DNA of 64,000 bases from Phocaeicola massiliensis B84634 = Timone 84634 = DSM 17679 = JCM 13223 (GTDB lineage: Bacteria; Bacteroidota; Bacteroidia; Bacteroidales; Bacteroidaceae), in the NCBI RefSeq assembly GCF_000382445.1, contig NZ_KB905475.1, forward strand, positions 248,001-312,000, given 5' to 3'. Positions 36,575 through 45,099 of this stretch are shown here, one piece after another (the first letter of the stretch is position 1; the number at the start of each line of letters is the position of its first letter). The position numbers and the translations under genes are program-made. Below the pieces are notes generated by a model. That model was not told the DNA's origin, ran no database searches, and was given only the letters and a program-made list of their open reading frames with translations.

Positions 36575-37729
36575 ATGATTAACAGATTTGTATTGAACGA
36601 AGTGTCTTATTTCGGACCGGGCGCGCGTGAAGTGTTGCCACAAGAGATTAACCGTCTTGGTTTGCACAAAGCATTTGTATCTACAGACAAGGATTTGCTG
36701 AAATTCGGTGTTGCCGACAAGGTATTGAAGGTATTGGAGAAGGCAGGCATTCCATACGAAATATTCAGTGAAATCAAACCGAATCCTACTGTCGCCAATG
36801 TGAAAGCGGGAGTGGAGGCATTTGCCAAATCGGGTGCAGATTTTATTCTGGCCATCGGTGGCGGTTCGTCCATCGATACTTCCAAGGCGATCGGTATCAT
36901 TACTAACAATCCTGAATTCAGCGATGTTGTTTCGCTGGAAGGCGTGGCTCCTACTAAAAAGAAGTCGGTTCCTATCATTGCACTGCCCACCACGGCCGGT
37001 ACTGCTGCCGAGGTGACTATCAACTATGTCATTACAGATGAAGAGAATCATAAAAAGATGGTATGCGTTGACCCCAATGATATTCCTGCCATCGCCATAG
37101 TCGATGCAGAGCTGATGTATACGCTGCCTAAAGGATTAACAGCTTCTACCGGACTGGATGCTCTGACTCACGCCATCGAAGGCTTGATAACTAAAGGTGC
37201 ATGGGAAATGAGTGATATGTTTGAGATTAAAGCAATCGAAATGATTGCCCGTCATTTGGAAACAGCCGTGTCCGACCCCACGAATGCTGAGGCGCGTAAC
37301 GGCATGGCGGTAGCGCAATACATTGCAGGTATGGCGTTCTCGAATGTCGGTTTGGGTGTTGTGCATGGCATGGCTCATCCGTTGGGTGCTATTTTCGATA
37401 TTCCTCATGGTGTGGCAAATGCCTTGTTATTGCCTGTTATCATGGAATTCAATGCTCCGGCTGCTTTGCCTAAATATGTCGATATTGCGAAAGCAATGAA
37501 TGTTTATAAAGATGGAATGAGCCGGGAAGAGGCTGCAAAAGCAGCTGTTGATGCAGTCAAGACTCTGTCTGTCAAGGTCGGCATCCCCCAACACTTGTCG
37601 GAACTCGGTATAAAAGAAGAAGATTTGCCTCGTTTGGCTGCTTCTGCCATTGCAGATGTTTGTACTCCGGGCAATCCGCGTGAGGTGACGGAAGAAATAA
37701 TTCTGGAATTGTATAAGAAGGCCTTCTAA
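36575..37729 (+). CDS. fucO: Lactaldehyde reductase (group III iron-dependent alcohol dehydrogenase)
   Basis: The 384-residue sequence aligns closely with E. coli FucO as I recall it: VPIIALPTTAGTAAEVTINYVITDEE, shown as its part PTTAGTAAEVTINYVITDEE, and FSNVGLGVVHGMAHPLGA with the Fe2+-binding histidines, plus DALTHAIEG. The NAD-binding loop IGGGSSIDTSKA is present. It reduces L-lactaldehyde, made when L-fucose or L-rhamnose is broken down, to 1,2-propanediol. The nearby SusCD, GH29 and GH95 genes make fucose the natural source, although no fucose isomerase, kinase or aldolase gene is in this window. Confidence 0.93.
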   Translation: MINRFVLNEVSYFGPGAREVLPQEINRLGLHKAFVSTDKDLLKFGVADKVLKVLEKAGIPYEIFSEIKPNPTVANVKAGVEAFAKSGADFILAIGGGSSIDTSKAIGIITNNPEFSDVVSLEGVAPTKKKSVPIIALPTTAGTAAEVTINYVITDEENHKKMVCVDPNDIPAIAIVDAELMYTLPKGLTASTGLDALTHAIEGLITKGAWEMSDMFEIKAIEMIARHLETAVSDPTNAEARNGMAVAQYIAGMAFSNVGLGVVHGMAHPLGAIFDIPHGVANALLLPVIMEFNAPAALPKYVDIAKAMNVYKDGMSREEAAKAAVDAVKTLSVKVGIPQHLSELGIKEEDLPRLAASAIADVCTPGNPREVTEEIILELYKKAF

Positions 37730-37767
37730 AGGCGGTTTCGGCAGTTGTTGTTTTATGGAATAATTTA

Positions 37768-37801
37768 AGAGGGGCATCTTGTGAGGATGTCCTCTCTTTT
37801 T
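37768..37801 (+). terminator. Terminator after fucO
   Basis: A GAGGGGCATC/GGATGTCCTC stem with mismatches is followed by a TCTTTTT tract, 38 bp after the stop. Confidence 0.65.
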
Positions 37802-37869
37802 ATGCTTTTCTTTTTCCTTATTTGATTAAATCTTCTTTTATCATTCATATCGGGATAGGAGCATTACCT

Positions 37870-39135
37870 TTAGTTTCTTTTCAGATACTCATATCCAATC
37901 CTGCAATACAGGCATTTCTTTTTGTCACAATATTCCTTTTTTAGTTGTATCAGTGCCTGACTATCTGATGCATTGGCTGCTTTTATTCCACATTGTTCCC
38001 ACATGCGGGTAATATAGTTATATTCTGCCTTCAGTTCCTCTAGAAAAGCACCGGCACGTGCACAATACTCTTCTTTTCCTTTGTGTACTCCGTAACTGTA
38101 TAGAAAAGTTGCTACTGTATTGATTATAAGTAAGTCAAGAGAAGAATTACTTAATGTTTTTGGTCGGGAAGGCGAAGGGTGTTCGAAAGTATAGTGATTT
38201 ACCCAATATGCTGAAGTACCTCCTTTTAGGATTTCATGCACTTTGGTTACTGTTTCCGCTTCCATGATGCGCGAAAGCAGTCCGTAAGAGCGGTGATACA
38301 GCACTGCCAGTTGTGCTATTCGTATATGGGGGAAATTGGTGGGGCGCAGACGCAGGAAGCGCCATTGAGAAACATCCATCGGGGTGAGTCCGAATTTATG
38401 CGAAAGGTATTCGTATTCCTTTTTCAAACGTAAATAATACTCATCGCCGGCCGTTCCTTGAAGCAGTCCTGCCTGTCCGAAGAAAAAGGCCTCTATTTGA
38501 AATAACTCATCCCGATGCTTGTCTACTGCCCGTAAAGGAATCCGGTTTGCCCAAGTCTCAAAAGCATCTCCGTTGAGGCCAAAGCCGAAATTGCGTGCCA
38601 AAGTAATGAAAAAGGCATCTTCCCAATTGCTGTTGCAACGTTTGAGCCGTTCCGATAGTTGCGAGGCTTTCTGTTCGAAACGTTCCAGTTGTAGGGCAGA
38701 CATCCAGGAGTGTATCGTAAAAATGGAAAGGGTGGGGATGATGCGGTAGCAAGGCGGATAGCTTTCTGTTTCAACCAGTTCGTGATAGTTCCGGCAAACA
38801 TAGTCGGGGCAGGTGAGTATCAATTGAGGAATAGGATCGCCATTGGTACGGTGCACATCAATATCCGCATCTGATGTAATATGCAGAATAACGGAGTCGT
38901 ATGTCGCATCTGTATGGTGTCCGTGTTTTAACCAATCCGAAGAATGTTCATGTATCTCCACATTGCCTATCCATAAAATGCCGTTCAGTTTGACTTTTGC
39001 ATTAAAAAAATCGGGACCGGCATTTGTGTTTGCCAGTCCCGTATCTATGATTTCAACCTTTTGGCCAGTTGTGGTTTTTAGTTCCTGAAGCGGAAATATC
39101 TTGTGTTTCCAAATGTAATGTAGTAGTTGTTCCAT
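37870..39135 (-). CDS. DUF2851 family protein (421 aa)
   Basis: The start MEQLLHYIWKHKIFPLQEL and the motifs GPDFFNAKVKLNGILWIGNVEIH (shown as GPDFFNAKVKLNG) and HILKGGTSAYW-like LKGGTSAYWVNHYTF are hallmarks of DUF2851, a conserved Bacteroidetes family without known function. The C-terminal CDKKKCLYCRIGYEYL has a cysteine cluster that could bind metal. It is divergent from dapB. No biochemical role can be assigned. Confidence 0.85.
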   Translation of the reverse strand: MEQLLHYIWKHKIFPLQELKTTTGQKVEIIDTGLANTNAGPDFFNAKVKLNGILWIGNVEIHEHSSDWLKHGHHTDATYDSVILHITSDADIDVHRTNGDPIPQLILTCPDYVCRNYHELVETESYPPCYRIIPTLSIFTIHSWMSALQLERFEQKASQLSERLKRCNSNWEDAFFITLARNFGFGLNGDAFETWANRIPLRAVDKHRDELFQIEAFFFGQAGLLQGTAGDEYYLRLKKEYEYLSHKFGLTPMDVSQWRFLRLRPTNFPHIRIAQLAVLYHRSYGLLSRIMEAETVTKVHEILKGGTSAYWVNHYTFEHPSPSRPKTLSNSSLDLLIINTVATFLYSYGVHKGKEEYCARAGAFLEELKAEYNYITRMWEQCGIKAANASDSQALIQLKKEYCDKKKCLYCRIGYEYLKRN

Positions 39136-39187
39136 GTTAATGAGGTGTAAATGTTAGGCAAATGTAATGGTTTACAGTGAAAAAAGC

Positions 39188-39195
39188 TATCTTTG
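39188..39195 (+). promoter_or_regulatory. -7 box of the dapB-lepB-wbqC run
   Basis: TATCTTTG lies 23 bp before the dapB start at 39219 and inside the longest open frame, which supports the later ATG as the true start. Confidence 0.6.
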
Positions 39196-39218
39196 TAGCA
39201 AAAATATATAGACATACA

Positions 39219-39974
39219 ATGAAAATAGCATTAATTGGATACGGAAAGATGGGTAAGGAAATCGAAAAGATTGCCATTGCCCGCGGACATGAGATTGTGA
39301 GTATTATAGATATTAATAATCAGGAAGATTTTAACTCCGAAGCTTTCAAATCGGCGGATGTGGCTATTGAGTTCACTAATCCTACAGTGGCATACGATAA
39401 TTATATGAAGACTTTTGCAGCCGGGGTGAAGTTGGTATCGGGCAGTACCGGATGGATGGATCGCCACGGTGAAGAGGTGAAAAGGCTTTGTACCGAGGGA
39501 GGAAAGACTTTGTTCTGGTCGTCCAATTTTAGTCTGGGAGTAGCTATTTTCTCGGCTGTCAACAAGTATTTGGCTAAAATTATGAACAACTTCCCGGCTT
39601 ATGATGTCTCTATGGTGGAAACGCACCACATTCATAAGGTGGATGCACCGAGCGGAACAGCGATTACTCTTGCAGAAGGTATTTTGGAGAATATCGACCG
39701 CAAGGATAAATGGGTGAAGGGAACTTTGGTGGCACCGGATGGCAGCGTGTCGGGCAATACGGTTTATGCTCCTGATGAGCTTCCCGTCAGCTCTGTTCGC
39801 GAAGGTGAAGTGCCGGGTATTCATACTATTCGTTATGATTCGGAGGCAGACAGTATTTCGATTACCCATGATGCAAAGAATCGTAAAGGATTTGCTTTGG
39901 GTGCAGTTTTGGCTGCCGAATATACGGCTCAGCACGAAGGATTTTTAGGTATGAATGATTTATTTCAATTTTAG
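39219..39974 (+). CDS. dapB: 4-hydroxy-tetrahydrodipicolinate reductase
   Basis: A 251-residue protein with the NAD(P)-binding motif ALIGYGKMGKEIEKIA at the N-terminus, the active-site EIVETHHxxK-like sequence VSMVETHHIHKVDAPSGTA, and SVREGEVPGIHTI of the substrate domain. It catalyses the second step of the diaminopimelate/lysine branch and so supplies peptidoglycan. The start at 39219 was taken because the 14-codon extension overlaps the promoter box. It heads a tight run with lepB, lepB2 and wbqC. Confidence 0.95.
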   Translation: MKIALIGYGKMGKEIEKIAIARGHEIVSIIDINNQEDFNSEAFKSADVAIEFTNPTVAYDNYMKTFAAGVKLVSGSTGWMDRHGEEVKRLCTEGGKTLFWSSNFSLGVAIFSAVNKYLAKIMNNFPAYDVSMVETHHIHKVDAPSGTAITLAEGILENIDRKDKWVKGTLVAPDGSVSGNTVYAPDELPVSSVREGEVPGIHTIRYDSEADSISITHDAKNRKGFALGAVLAAEYTAQHEGFLGMNDLFQF

Positions 39975-39977
39975 AAT

Positions 39978-41402
39978 ATGATAAAAGCAACACGTGCACA
40001 ATGGATTAAGTTTGTCATTGTATTGGTACTTTGGCTGGTGTTTCTCGTTTGGCTGAAAAGCTGGCTGGGACTGGTGGTAGTGCCGTTTATCTTCGATGCA
40101 TATATTACGAAGAAGATTCCTTGGACCTGGTGGAGAAAGTCAAAGAACCCCACTGTGGTGACCGTGATGGGGTGGGTAGATGCTATCGTTTTTGCTTTGG
40201 TGGCAGTTTACTTCGTGAATTTGTATTTCTTCCAGAATTATGTGATTCCTTCTTCTTCACTGGAAAAGTCATTACTGGTGGGTGATTATCTGTTTGTCAG
40301 CAAGTTGAGTTATGGTCCCCGCGTACCGCAGACTCCGTTGCACATGCCGTTGGCACAGCATACATTGCCTGTTTTCAATTGCAAGTCTTATTTGGAATTT
40401 CCGCAATGGGACTATAAGCGTGTAAAAGGTCTGGGGGATGTGCAGTTGAATGATATTGTGGTGTTTAATTTCCCTGCCGGAGATACGGTGATGGCAAATG
40501 TGCCCAATGATGATATTTATCGTGTGAGCTATCAGGCCGGTAAAGAACTGACTAAACCGGTGGATATGACCGGAATGACTCCCGAACAGCAGCGGATGGT
40601 GTTTGATTATTATTATCAGGCAGGCCGTAAATATATCGATGAGAATGCCGGTACTTATGGCGAAGTGATTGCCCGCCCCGTAGACCGTCGCGAGAACTAT
40701 GTAAAGCGGTGTGTGGGACTTCCCGGACAAACGCTTGAAATAAAAGACCGTGTTGTCTATTTGGATGGGAAGGCAAATAAAGAACCTGATAACGTGCAAT
40801 ATCGCTATCTGGTGAAGGTGCATAAAGCCATACCGGATGATTTGGCACACGAGTTGGGTATCAGCCACGAGGATTTGGCTTATTATTATCCGGAGGCTTC
40901 GGCTTATAATATTCCTTTGACAGAGAAGGCAAAAGCCGGTTTATTGGCACGTAAGGATATAGTGGCCGGTATCGAGAATGTTCCGGGTGATGATGCGGGA
41001 GGCCTGTATCCGCTGAATAAACTGACCGGTTGGACTACCGATAATTATGGTCCTTTGTGGATTCCGAAGAAGGGTGAGACAATCCGACTGACATTGGATA
41101 ATCTGCCGGTTTATGAACGTCCCATCCATGCATACGAGGGCAATGACCTGAAAGTGAAAGATGGAAAGATTTACATCAACGGAAAGGAAACAAACGAATA
41201 TACATTCAAGATGAACTATTACTGGATGATGGGTGATAATCGTCATAACTCCGCCGATTCCCGTTTCTGGGGATTTGTGCCCGAGGATCATGTGGTGGGA
41301 AAACCTATCTTTATCTGGTTGTCTCTTGACCCCGACCGCGGTTGGCTGGACGGCAAGATACGCTGGAACAGATTGTTCTCTTTTGTAGATAATATTAAAT
41401 AG
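39978..41402 (+). CDS. lepB: Signal peptidase I with large insert (474 aa)
   Basis: Two N-terminal membrane stretches (residues 10-40 and 63-87) precede the catalytic Ser94 in IPSSSLEKSLLVGD. The catalytic Lys243 is in ENYVKRCVGLPGQTL and box E is intact as GDNRHNSADSRFWG. The segments between boxes C and D and between D and E are much longer than in E. coli LepB, as is usual in Bacteroidetes. It cleaves signal peptides of exported proteins at the periplasmic face of the inner membrane. It starts 3 bp after dapB and overlaps the next gene by one base. Confidence 0.92.
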   Translation: MIKATRAQWIKFVIVLVLWLVFLVWLKSWLGLVVVPFIFDAYITKKIPWTWWRKSKNPTVVTVMGWVDAIVFALVAVYFVNLYFFQNYVIPSSSLEKSLLVGDYLFVSKLSYGPRVPQTPLHMPLAQHTLPVFNCKSYLEFPQWDYKRVKGLGDVQLNDIVVFNFPAGDTVMANVPNDDIYRVSYQAGKELTKPVDMTGMTPEQQRMVFDYYYQAGRKYIDENAGTYGEVIARPVDRRENYVKRCVGLPGQTLEIKDRVVYLDGKANKEPDNVQYRYLVKVHKAIPDDLAHELGISHEDLAYYYPEASAYNIPLTEKAKAGLLARKDIVAGIENVPGDDAGGLYPLNKLTGWTTDNYGPLWIPKKGETIRLTLDNLPVYERPIHAYEGNDLKVKDGKIYINGKETNEYTFKMNYYWMMGDNRHNSADSRFWGFVPEDHVVGKPIFIWLSLDPDRGWLDGKIRWNRLFSFVDNIK

Positions 41403-42301
41403 TGCACATTCCCCGTGTCTCAATATGGATAAAGGCAATGCTTACGGCAGTCGTTTTGGTGCTGCTGATAAAGACATTCGCTTTCACCTCCTGCACCATT
41501 CCTTCTACCGGCATGGAAAACAGCCTCTATCAGGGCGAGAGGGTTTTGGTGAATAAATGGAGTTACGGGTTTCGTGTGCCTTTTTCCACTTGGCGATGGT
41601 TGGAAAAACCGGTCGGGAAAGGGGATATCGTGTTATTCAATAATCCCAGCCCGCGCTCTTTGCAGACAATGGTTGGTAACCGCGAGTTGTTTATCAGCCG
41701 TTGTGTCGGTATTCCGGGAGATACATTAATGTTGAATGAGGAGTTATTGCTGACGGACGAGCATGTGCTCAGCCCCGACAGCAAGTCTCTTTATGTATAT
41801 CCGCATACGGCAGAAGATACTGTGTTGCTGGCTATGCAGCAATTGGGTATTACAGGAAATCAGCTGGTAGGGTATATGGATGAAAGGTATATCCGCAGTT
41901 TCAGTCACTATGAGTATTATTTACTTGAGCAGAAGCTGGCAGGAAAAGTGAGTCTGCTTCCCTTGTATCAGAAGGAGGTGAGCAAGAGTCATCCGTTTGT
42001 GATTCCGGCCAAAGGCAGATCGGTAAAGGTATATCCGTGGAATGTGACTTTGCTGTGTAATACTATTATGCGCCATGAGGGAAAGCGGGCTTCTGTCAAA
42101 GGAGATACTCTGCTGGTGGAGGACAAGCCGGTTTCGGCTTATACATTCGAGAAGAATTATTATTGGATGGCATCCAATAATCCGATAAATCTATGTGACT
42201 CGCGTCTTTTCGGGCTGGTACCCGATGATCATTTGATAGGCAAGGCCTGGCGCATCTGGTTTTCCTCACGGAAAGGACGCTTTTTTGAACGAGTACAATA
42301 A
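41402..42301 (+). CDS. S26-family signal peptidase paralogue lacking the catalytic dyad (299 aa)
   Basis: It aligns with the preceding lepB: one membrane segment (residues 11-30), TIPSTGMENSLYQGERVLVN, then FISRCVGIPGDTL. The residue before the conserved Met/Leu, Ser in lepB, is Gly37 here; the catalytic Lys position is Ser99; and box E, GDNRHNSADSR in lepB, reads ASNNPINLCDSR. It is therefore probably not an active Ser/Lys peptidase. A partner or chaperone role for lepB is an inference. It starts at a GTG that overlaps the lepB stop by one base, and ends overlapping wbqC by one base. Confidence 0.82.
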   Translation: MHIPRVSIWIKAMLTAVVLVLLIKTFAFTSCTIPSTGMENSLYQGERVLVNKWSYGFRVPFSTWRWLEKPVGKGDIVLFNNPSPRSLQTMVGNRELFISRCVGIPGDTLMLNEELLLTDEHVLSPDSKSLYVYPHTAEDTVLLAMQQLGITGNQLVGYMDERYIRSFSHYEYYLLEQKLAGKVSLLPLYQKEVSKSHPFVIPAKGRSVKVYPWNVTLLCNTIMRHEGKRASVKGDTLLVEDKPVSAYTFEKNYYWMASNNPINLCDSRLFGLVPDDHLIGKAWRIWFSSRKGRFFERVQ

Positions 42302-42951
42302 TGGAGAAAATAATATATGTAGGCTCTGCCTATTTAGCTCCGGTAGAATATTATACCAAATTGTTTGCATACGATAAGGTGTATGTGGAGCGTTATGACA
42401 ACTATGTGAAACAGACTTACCGTAATCGTTGTGTGATTGCAGCAGCCGATGGTCCGTTGGCATTGACTATTCCTACTGAAAAGAGTGACAGTAATAAATG
42501 TCTGATGAAAGATGTCCGTATCTCTGATCACGGTAACTGGCGGCATATACATTGGCATGCTTTGGTAGCCGCTTATAAGCATAGTCCTTTCTTTGATTAT
42601 TATGCCGACGACTTCCGTGTGTTTTATGAGAAGAAATATCCTTTTTTATGGGATTTCAATCAGGAATTATGTAGTTTGATATGCCGTTTAATTGATATCG
42701 AACCCCAGATGGAAGGAACGGCCGGCTATCGTACCGAATTTGCTGCCGGAGAGGATGATTTTCGTGAAGTTATCCATCCTAAACGTGATTATCGTGTGGC
42801 AGATACTGCCTTTATCCCTAAGCCTTACTATCAGGTGTTTAAAGAAAAACACGGCTTTTTGCCGAATTTGAGTATAGCCGACCTTTTATTTAATATGGGG
42901 CCGGAGAGTTTACTCGTTTTGCGAGATAGTATAGAACCATTAAACTTATAA
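42301..42951 (+). CDS. WbqC family protein (216 aa)
   Basis: The motifs ETYQKQTYRNRC-like NYVKQTYRNRCVIAAADGP, DHGNWRHIHWHALVAAY and SPFFDYYADDF are typical of the WbqC-like family (PF08889). Members are linked with O-antigen and other polysaccharide loci in some bacteria, but the reaction is not known. The gene is in the dapB-lepB run with a one-base overlap. It is 4 bp before the SDR gene, so transcription may continue into it. Confidence 0.85.
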   Translation: MEKIIYVGSAYLAPVEYYTKLFAYDKVYVERYDNYVKQTYRNRCVIAAADGPLALTIPTEKSDSNKCLMKDVRISDHGNWRHIHWHALVAAYKHSPFFDYYADDFRVFYEKKYPFLWDFNQELCSLICRLIDIEPQMEGTAGYRTEFAAGEDDFREVIHPKRDYRVADTAFIPKPYYQVFKEKHGFLPNLSIADLLFNMGPESLLVLRDSIEPLNL

Positions 42952-42955
42952 TATC

Positions 42956-43768
42956 ATGAATAATTTATTTAGTGTAAAAGATCAGGTGGTAGTTATCACC
43001 GGTGGAACAGGTGTATTAGGGAAGGCCATCGCTGCGCACTTGGCTGCTGAAGGAGCAAAGGTAGTGATTCTGGGCCGTAAGGCAGAAGTGGGCAATGCCA
43101 TTGTGGAAAATATCAAAGCAAAAGGTGGGGAAGCCATGTTCCTGGTGACTAATGTGCTGGATGAGGCTGTCTTGCAACAAAATCTGGAAGATATTTTGGC
43201 TAAGTATGGCCGTGTGGATGCGCTGTTGAATGCTGCCGGAGGAAATATGCCGGGGGCAACTATTGCTCCTACAGGTACTTTCTTTGATTTGAAGGTGGAT
43301 GAGTTTCAGAAAGTGCTGAACCTGAATCTGACAGGTACAGTACTGCCCACTCAGGTATTTTTGAAACCGATGGTGGAACAGAAAAAAGGTGCTATCGTAA
43401 ACTTCTCATCTATGGCTGCCTTTCGTCCGATGACTCGTGTGTGCGGTTATGCGGCTGCCAAGGCGGGTATTTCCAATTTTACTGCATTCATGGCGCATGA
43501 GGTGGCAACAAAATTCGGTGAAGGTATTCGTGTCAATGCCATTGCTCCGGGTTTCTTCCTGACCGAACAGAACCGTGCTTTGCTGACTAACGAAGACGGA
43601 AGCTACACAGAGCGTGGAAATGATGTGATTCGCCAGACTCCGTTTAAACGCTTCGGTCGTGCGGAAGAGTTGTGTGGAACAATACAATATTTGATTAGTG
43701 AAGCTTCGTCTTTTGTAACCGGTACGGTGGCAGTAGTAGACGGCGGATTTAATATTTTTGCAATGTAA
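42956..43768 (+). CDS. SDR oxidoreductase, probable D-mannonate/fructuronate oxidoreductase
   Basis: A classical short-chain dehydrogenase of 270 residues: TGGTGVLGKAIA for NAD(P) binding, NAAGGNMPGA, an active-site Ser in IVNFSSMAA and the YxxxK motif in YAAAKAGISNF. The closing PFKRFGRAEELCGTIQYL is typical of SDR sugar-acid dehydrogenases. It lies 13 bp before uxuA, so it most likely interconverts D-fructuronate and D-mannonate in hexuronate breakdown, replacing the UxuB-type enzyme. The substrate is inferred from context. Confidence 0.82.
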   Translation: MNNLFSVKDQVVVITGGTGVLGKAIAAHLAAEGAKVVILGRKAEVGNAIVENIKAKGGEAMFLVTNVLDEAVLQQNLEDILAKYGRVDALLNAAGGNMPGATIAPTGTFFDLKVDEFQKVLNLNLTGTVLPTQVFLKPMVEQKKGAIVNFSSMAAFRPMTRVCGYAAAKAGISNFTAFMAHEVATKFGEGIRVNAIAPGFFLTEQNRALLTNEDGSYTERGNDVIRQTPFKRFGRAEELCGTIQYLISEASSFVTGTVAVVDGGFNIFAM

Positions 43769-43781
43769 TATTTGATTGGTT

Positions 43782-44960
43782 ATGATACTATGTGAACAAA
43801 CATGGCGCTGGTACGGCCCGAATGATCCTGTATCTTTATGGGACATCAAACAGACCGGTGCAACCGGTATTGTTACTGCCTTGCATCATATTCCCAATGG
43901 GGAAGTGTGGACGGTAGAGGAAATCATGAAGCGCAAAAAAATGATAGAAGAGGTGGGGCTGACTTGGAGTGTCGTTGAGAGCGTGCCCGTACACGAGTAT
44001 ATTAAAACTCAGACAGGAGACTATCTGAAGTATATAGAGAACTATAAACAGAGTTTACGTAATCTGGCAGAATGCGGCATTATGGTTGTTACTTATAATT
44101 TCATGCCGGTACTCGACTGGACACGCACCGATCTTGCTTATACTTTGCCCGACGGCTCGAAGGCTTTGCGGTTTGAACGGGCTGCGTTTGTGGCTTTTGA
44201 TTTGTTTATTTTGAAGCGTCCCGGTGCAGAGAAAGAATATTCGACAGAGGAAAGGGAAAAGGCTAAGGCTCGTTTTGCCCAAATGGATGCGGAAGAAATC
44301 CATCGTTTAACCCGGAATATGATTGCCGGTTTGCCGGGATCTGAAGAGAGCTTTACATTGGAGCAGTTCCAGCAAGAGTTAGACCGTTATAAAGATATTG
44401 ATGCGGAAAAGCTTCGCAAGAACCTTATTTTCTTCCTGAAAGAGATTTGTCCGGTGGCAGATGAGGTCGGAGTGAAATTGGTTATCCACCCGGATGATCC
44501 GCCACAGCCGATTCTTGGCTTGCCTCGTATCATGAGCACGGAAGAGGATTTTGAGAAGTTGGTTGAAGCAGCTCCTAATCCGTCTAACGGCCTGTGTCTG
44601 TGTACGGGCTCATTGGGTGTGTCTGCACGCAATGATTTGGCAGGAATGATGACACGTTGGGGTGACCGTATCAACTTTGTGCATTTCCGCAGTACTCAGC
44701 GTGACGCGGAAGGAAATTTCTATGAGGCCAACCACTTGGAGGGTGATGTGGATATGTATCATGTGATGAAAAACCTGTTGTTATTGCAACAGCGACGTGG
44801 TGTGTCTATTCCGATGCGCCCGGATCATGGTCATCAGATGATAGATGATTTAAAGAAAAAGACTAATCCGGGATATTCCTGCCTGGGTCGTATGCGCGGT
44901 CTTTCCGAGCTTCGCGGACTGGAAAAGGGGATTGCCATGAGTATGGAAGAGGGCAAATAA
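43782..44960 (+). CDS. uxuA: Mannonate dehydratase
   Basis: The N-terminus [20 protein letters not shown] and [15 protein letters not shown] are near-identical to E. coli UxuA as I recall it. The sequence [19 protein letters not shown] holds metal ligands of this xylose-isomerase-like fold, and INFVHFRS and MRPDHGHQM are also conserved. It dehydrates D-mannonate to 2-keto-3-deoxygluconate in the glucuronate pathway. The ATG at 43782 was chosen over an upstream TTG. It is paired with the SDR gene. Confidence 0.95.
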   Translation: MILCEQTWRWYGPNDPVSLWDIKQTGATGIVTALHHIPNGEVWTVEEIMKRKKMIEEVGLTWSVVESVPVHEYIKTQTGDYLKYIENYKQSLRNLAECGIMVVTYNFMPVLDWTRTDLAYTLPDGSKALRFERAAFVAFDLFILKRPGAEKEYSTEEREKAKARFAQMDAEEIHRLTRNMIAGLPGSEESFTLEQFQQELDRYKDIDAEKLRKNLIFFLKEICPVADEVGVKLVIHPDDPPQPILGLPRIMSTEEDFEKLVEAAPNPSNGLCLCTGSLGVSARNDLAGMMTRWGDRINFVHFRSTQRDAEGNFYEANHLEGDVDMYHVMKNLLLLQQRRGVSIPMRPDHGHQMIDDLKKKTNPGYSCLGRMRGLSELRGLEKGIAMSMEEGK

Positions 44961-44984
44961 ACGGTCTGTTTCCAGGTATTAAAA

Positions 44985-45092
44985 ACGCGGACGTATGCAT
45001 GGAATTATACATACGTCCGCGTGGGCTTATACATACGTTCGTGTAAGCCTGCACGTACGTCCGCGTGAGCTCACACGTACGTACGTGTGGAA
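44985..45092. repeat. Cluster of ACGTACGT-type palindromes between convergent genes
   Basis: A perfect 13-bp stem (ACGCGGACGTATG at 44985-44997 against 45010-45022) is followed by a GGCTTATAC/GTGTAAGCC-type stem (45024-45049) and a cluster of CACGTACGT units ending in CACACGTACGTACGTGTG. It sits between uxuA and the GH95 gene, which converge, so it may end transcription on both strands. Confidence 0.75.
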
Positions 45093-45099
45093 TGAGGGT

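Noticed and set aside
44985-45092. CRISPR-like or Mpi invertase array
   Set aside because: The units are palindromic and irregularly spaced without spacers, differ from the remembered Mpi consensus, and enclose no promoter.
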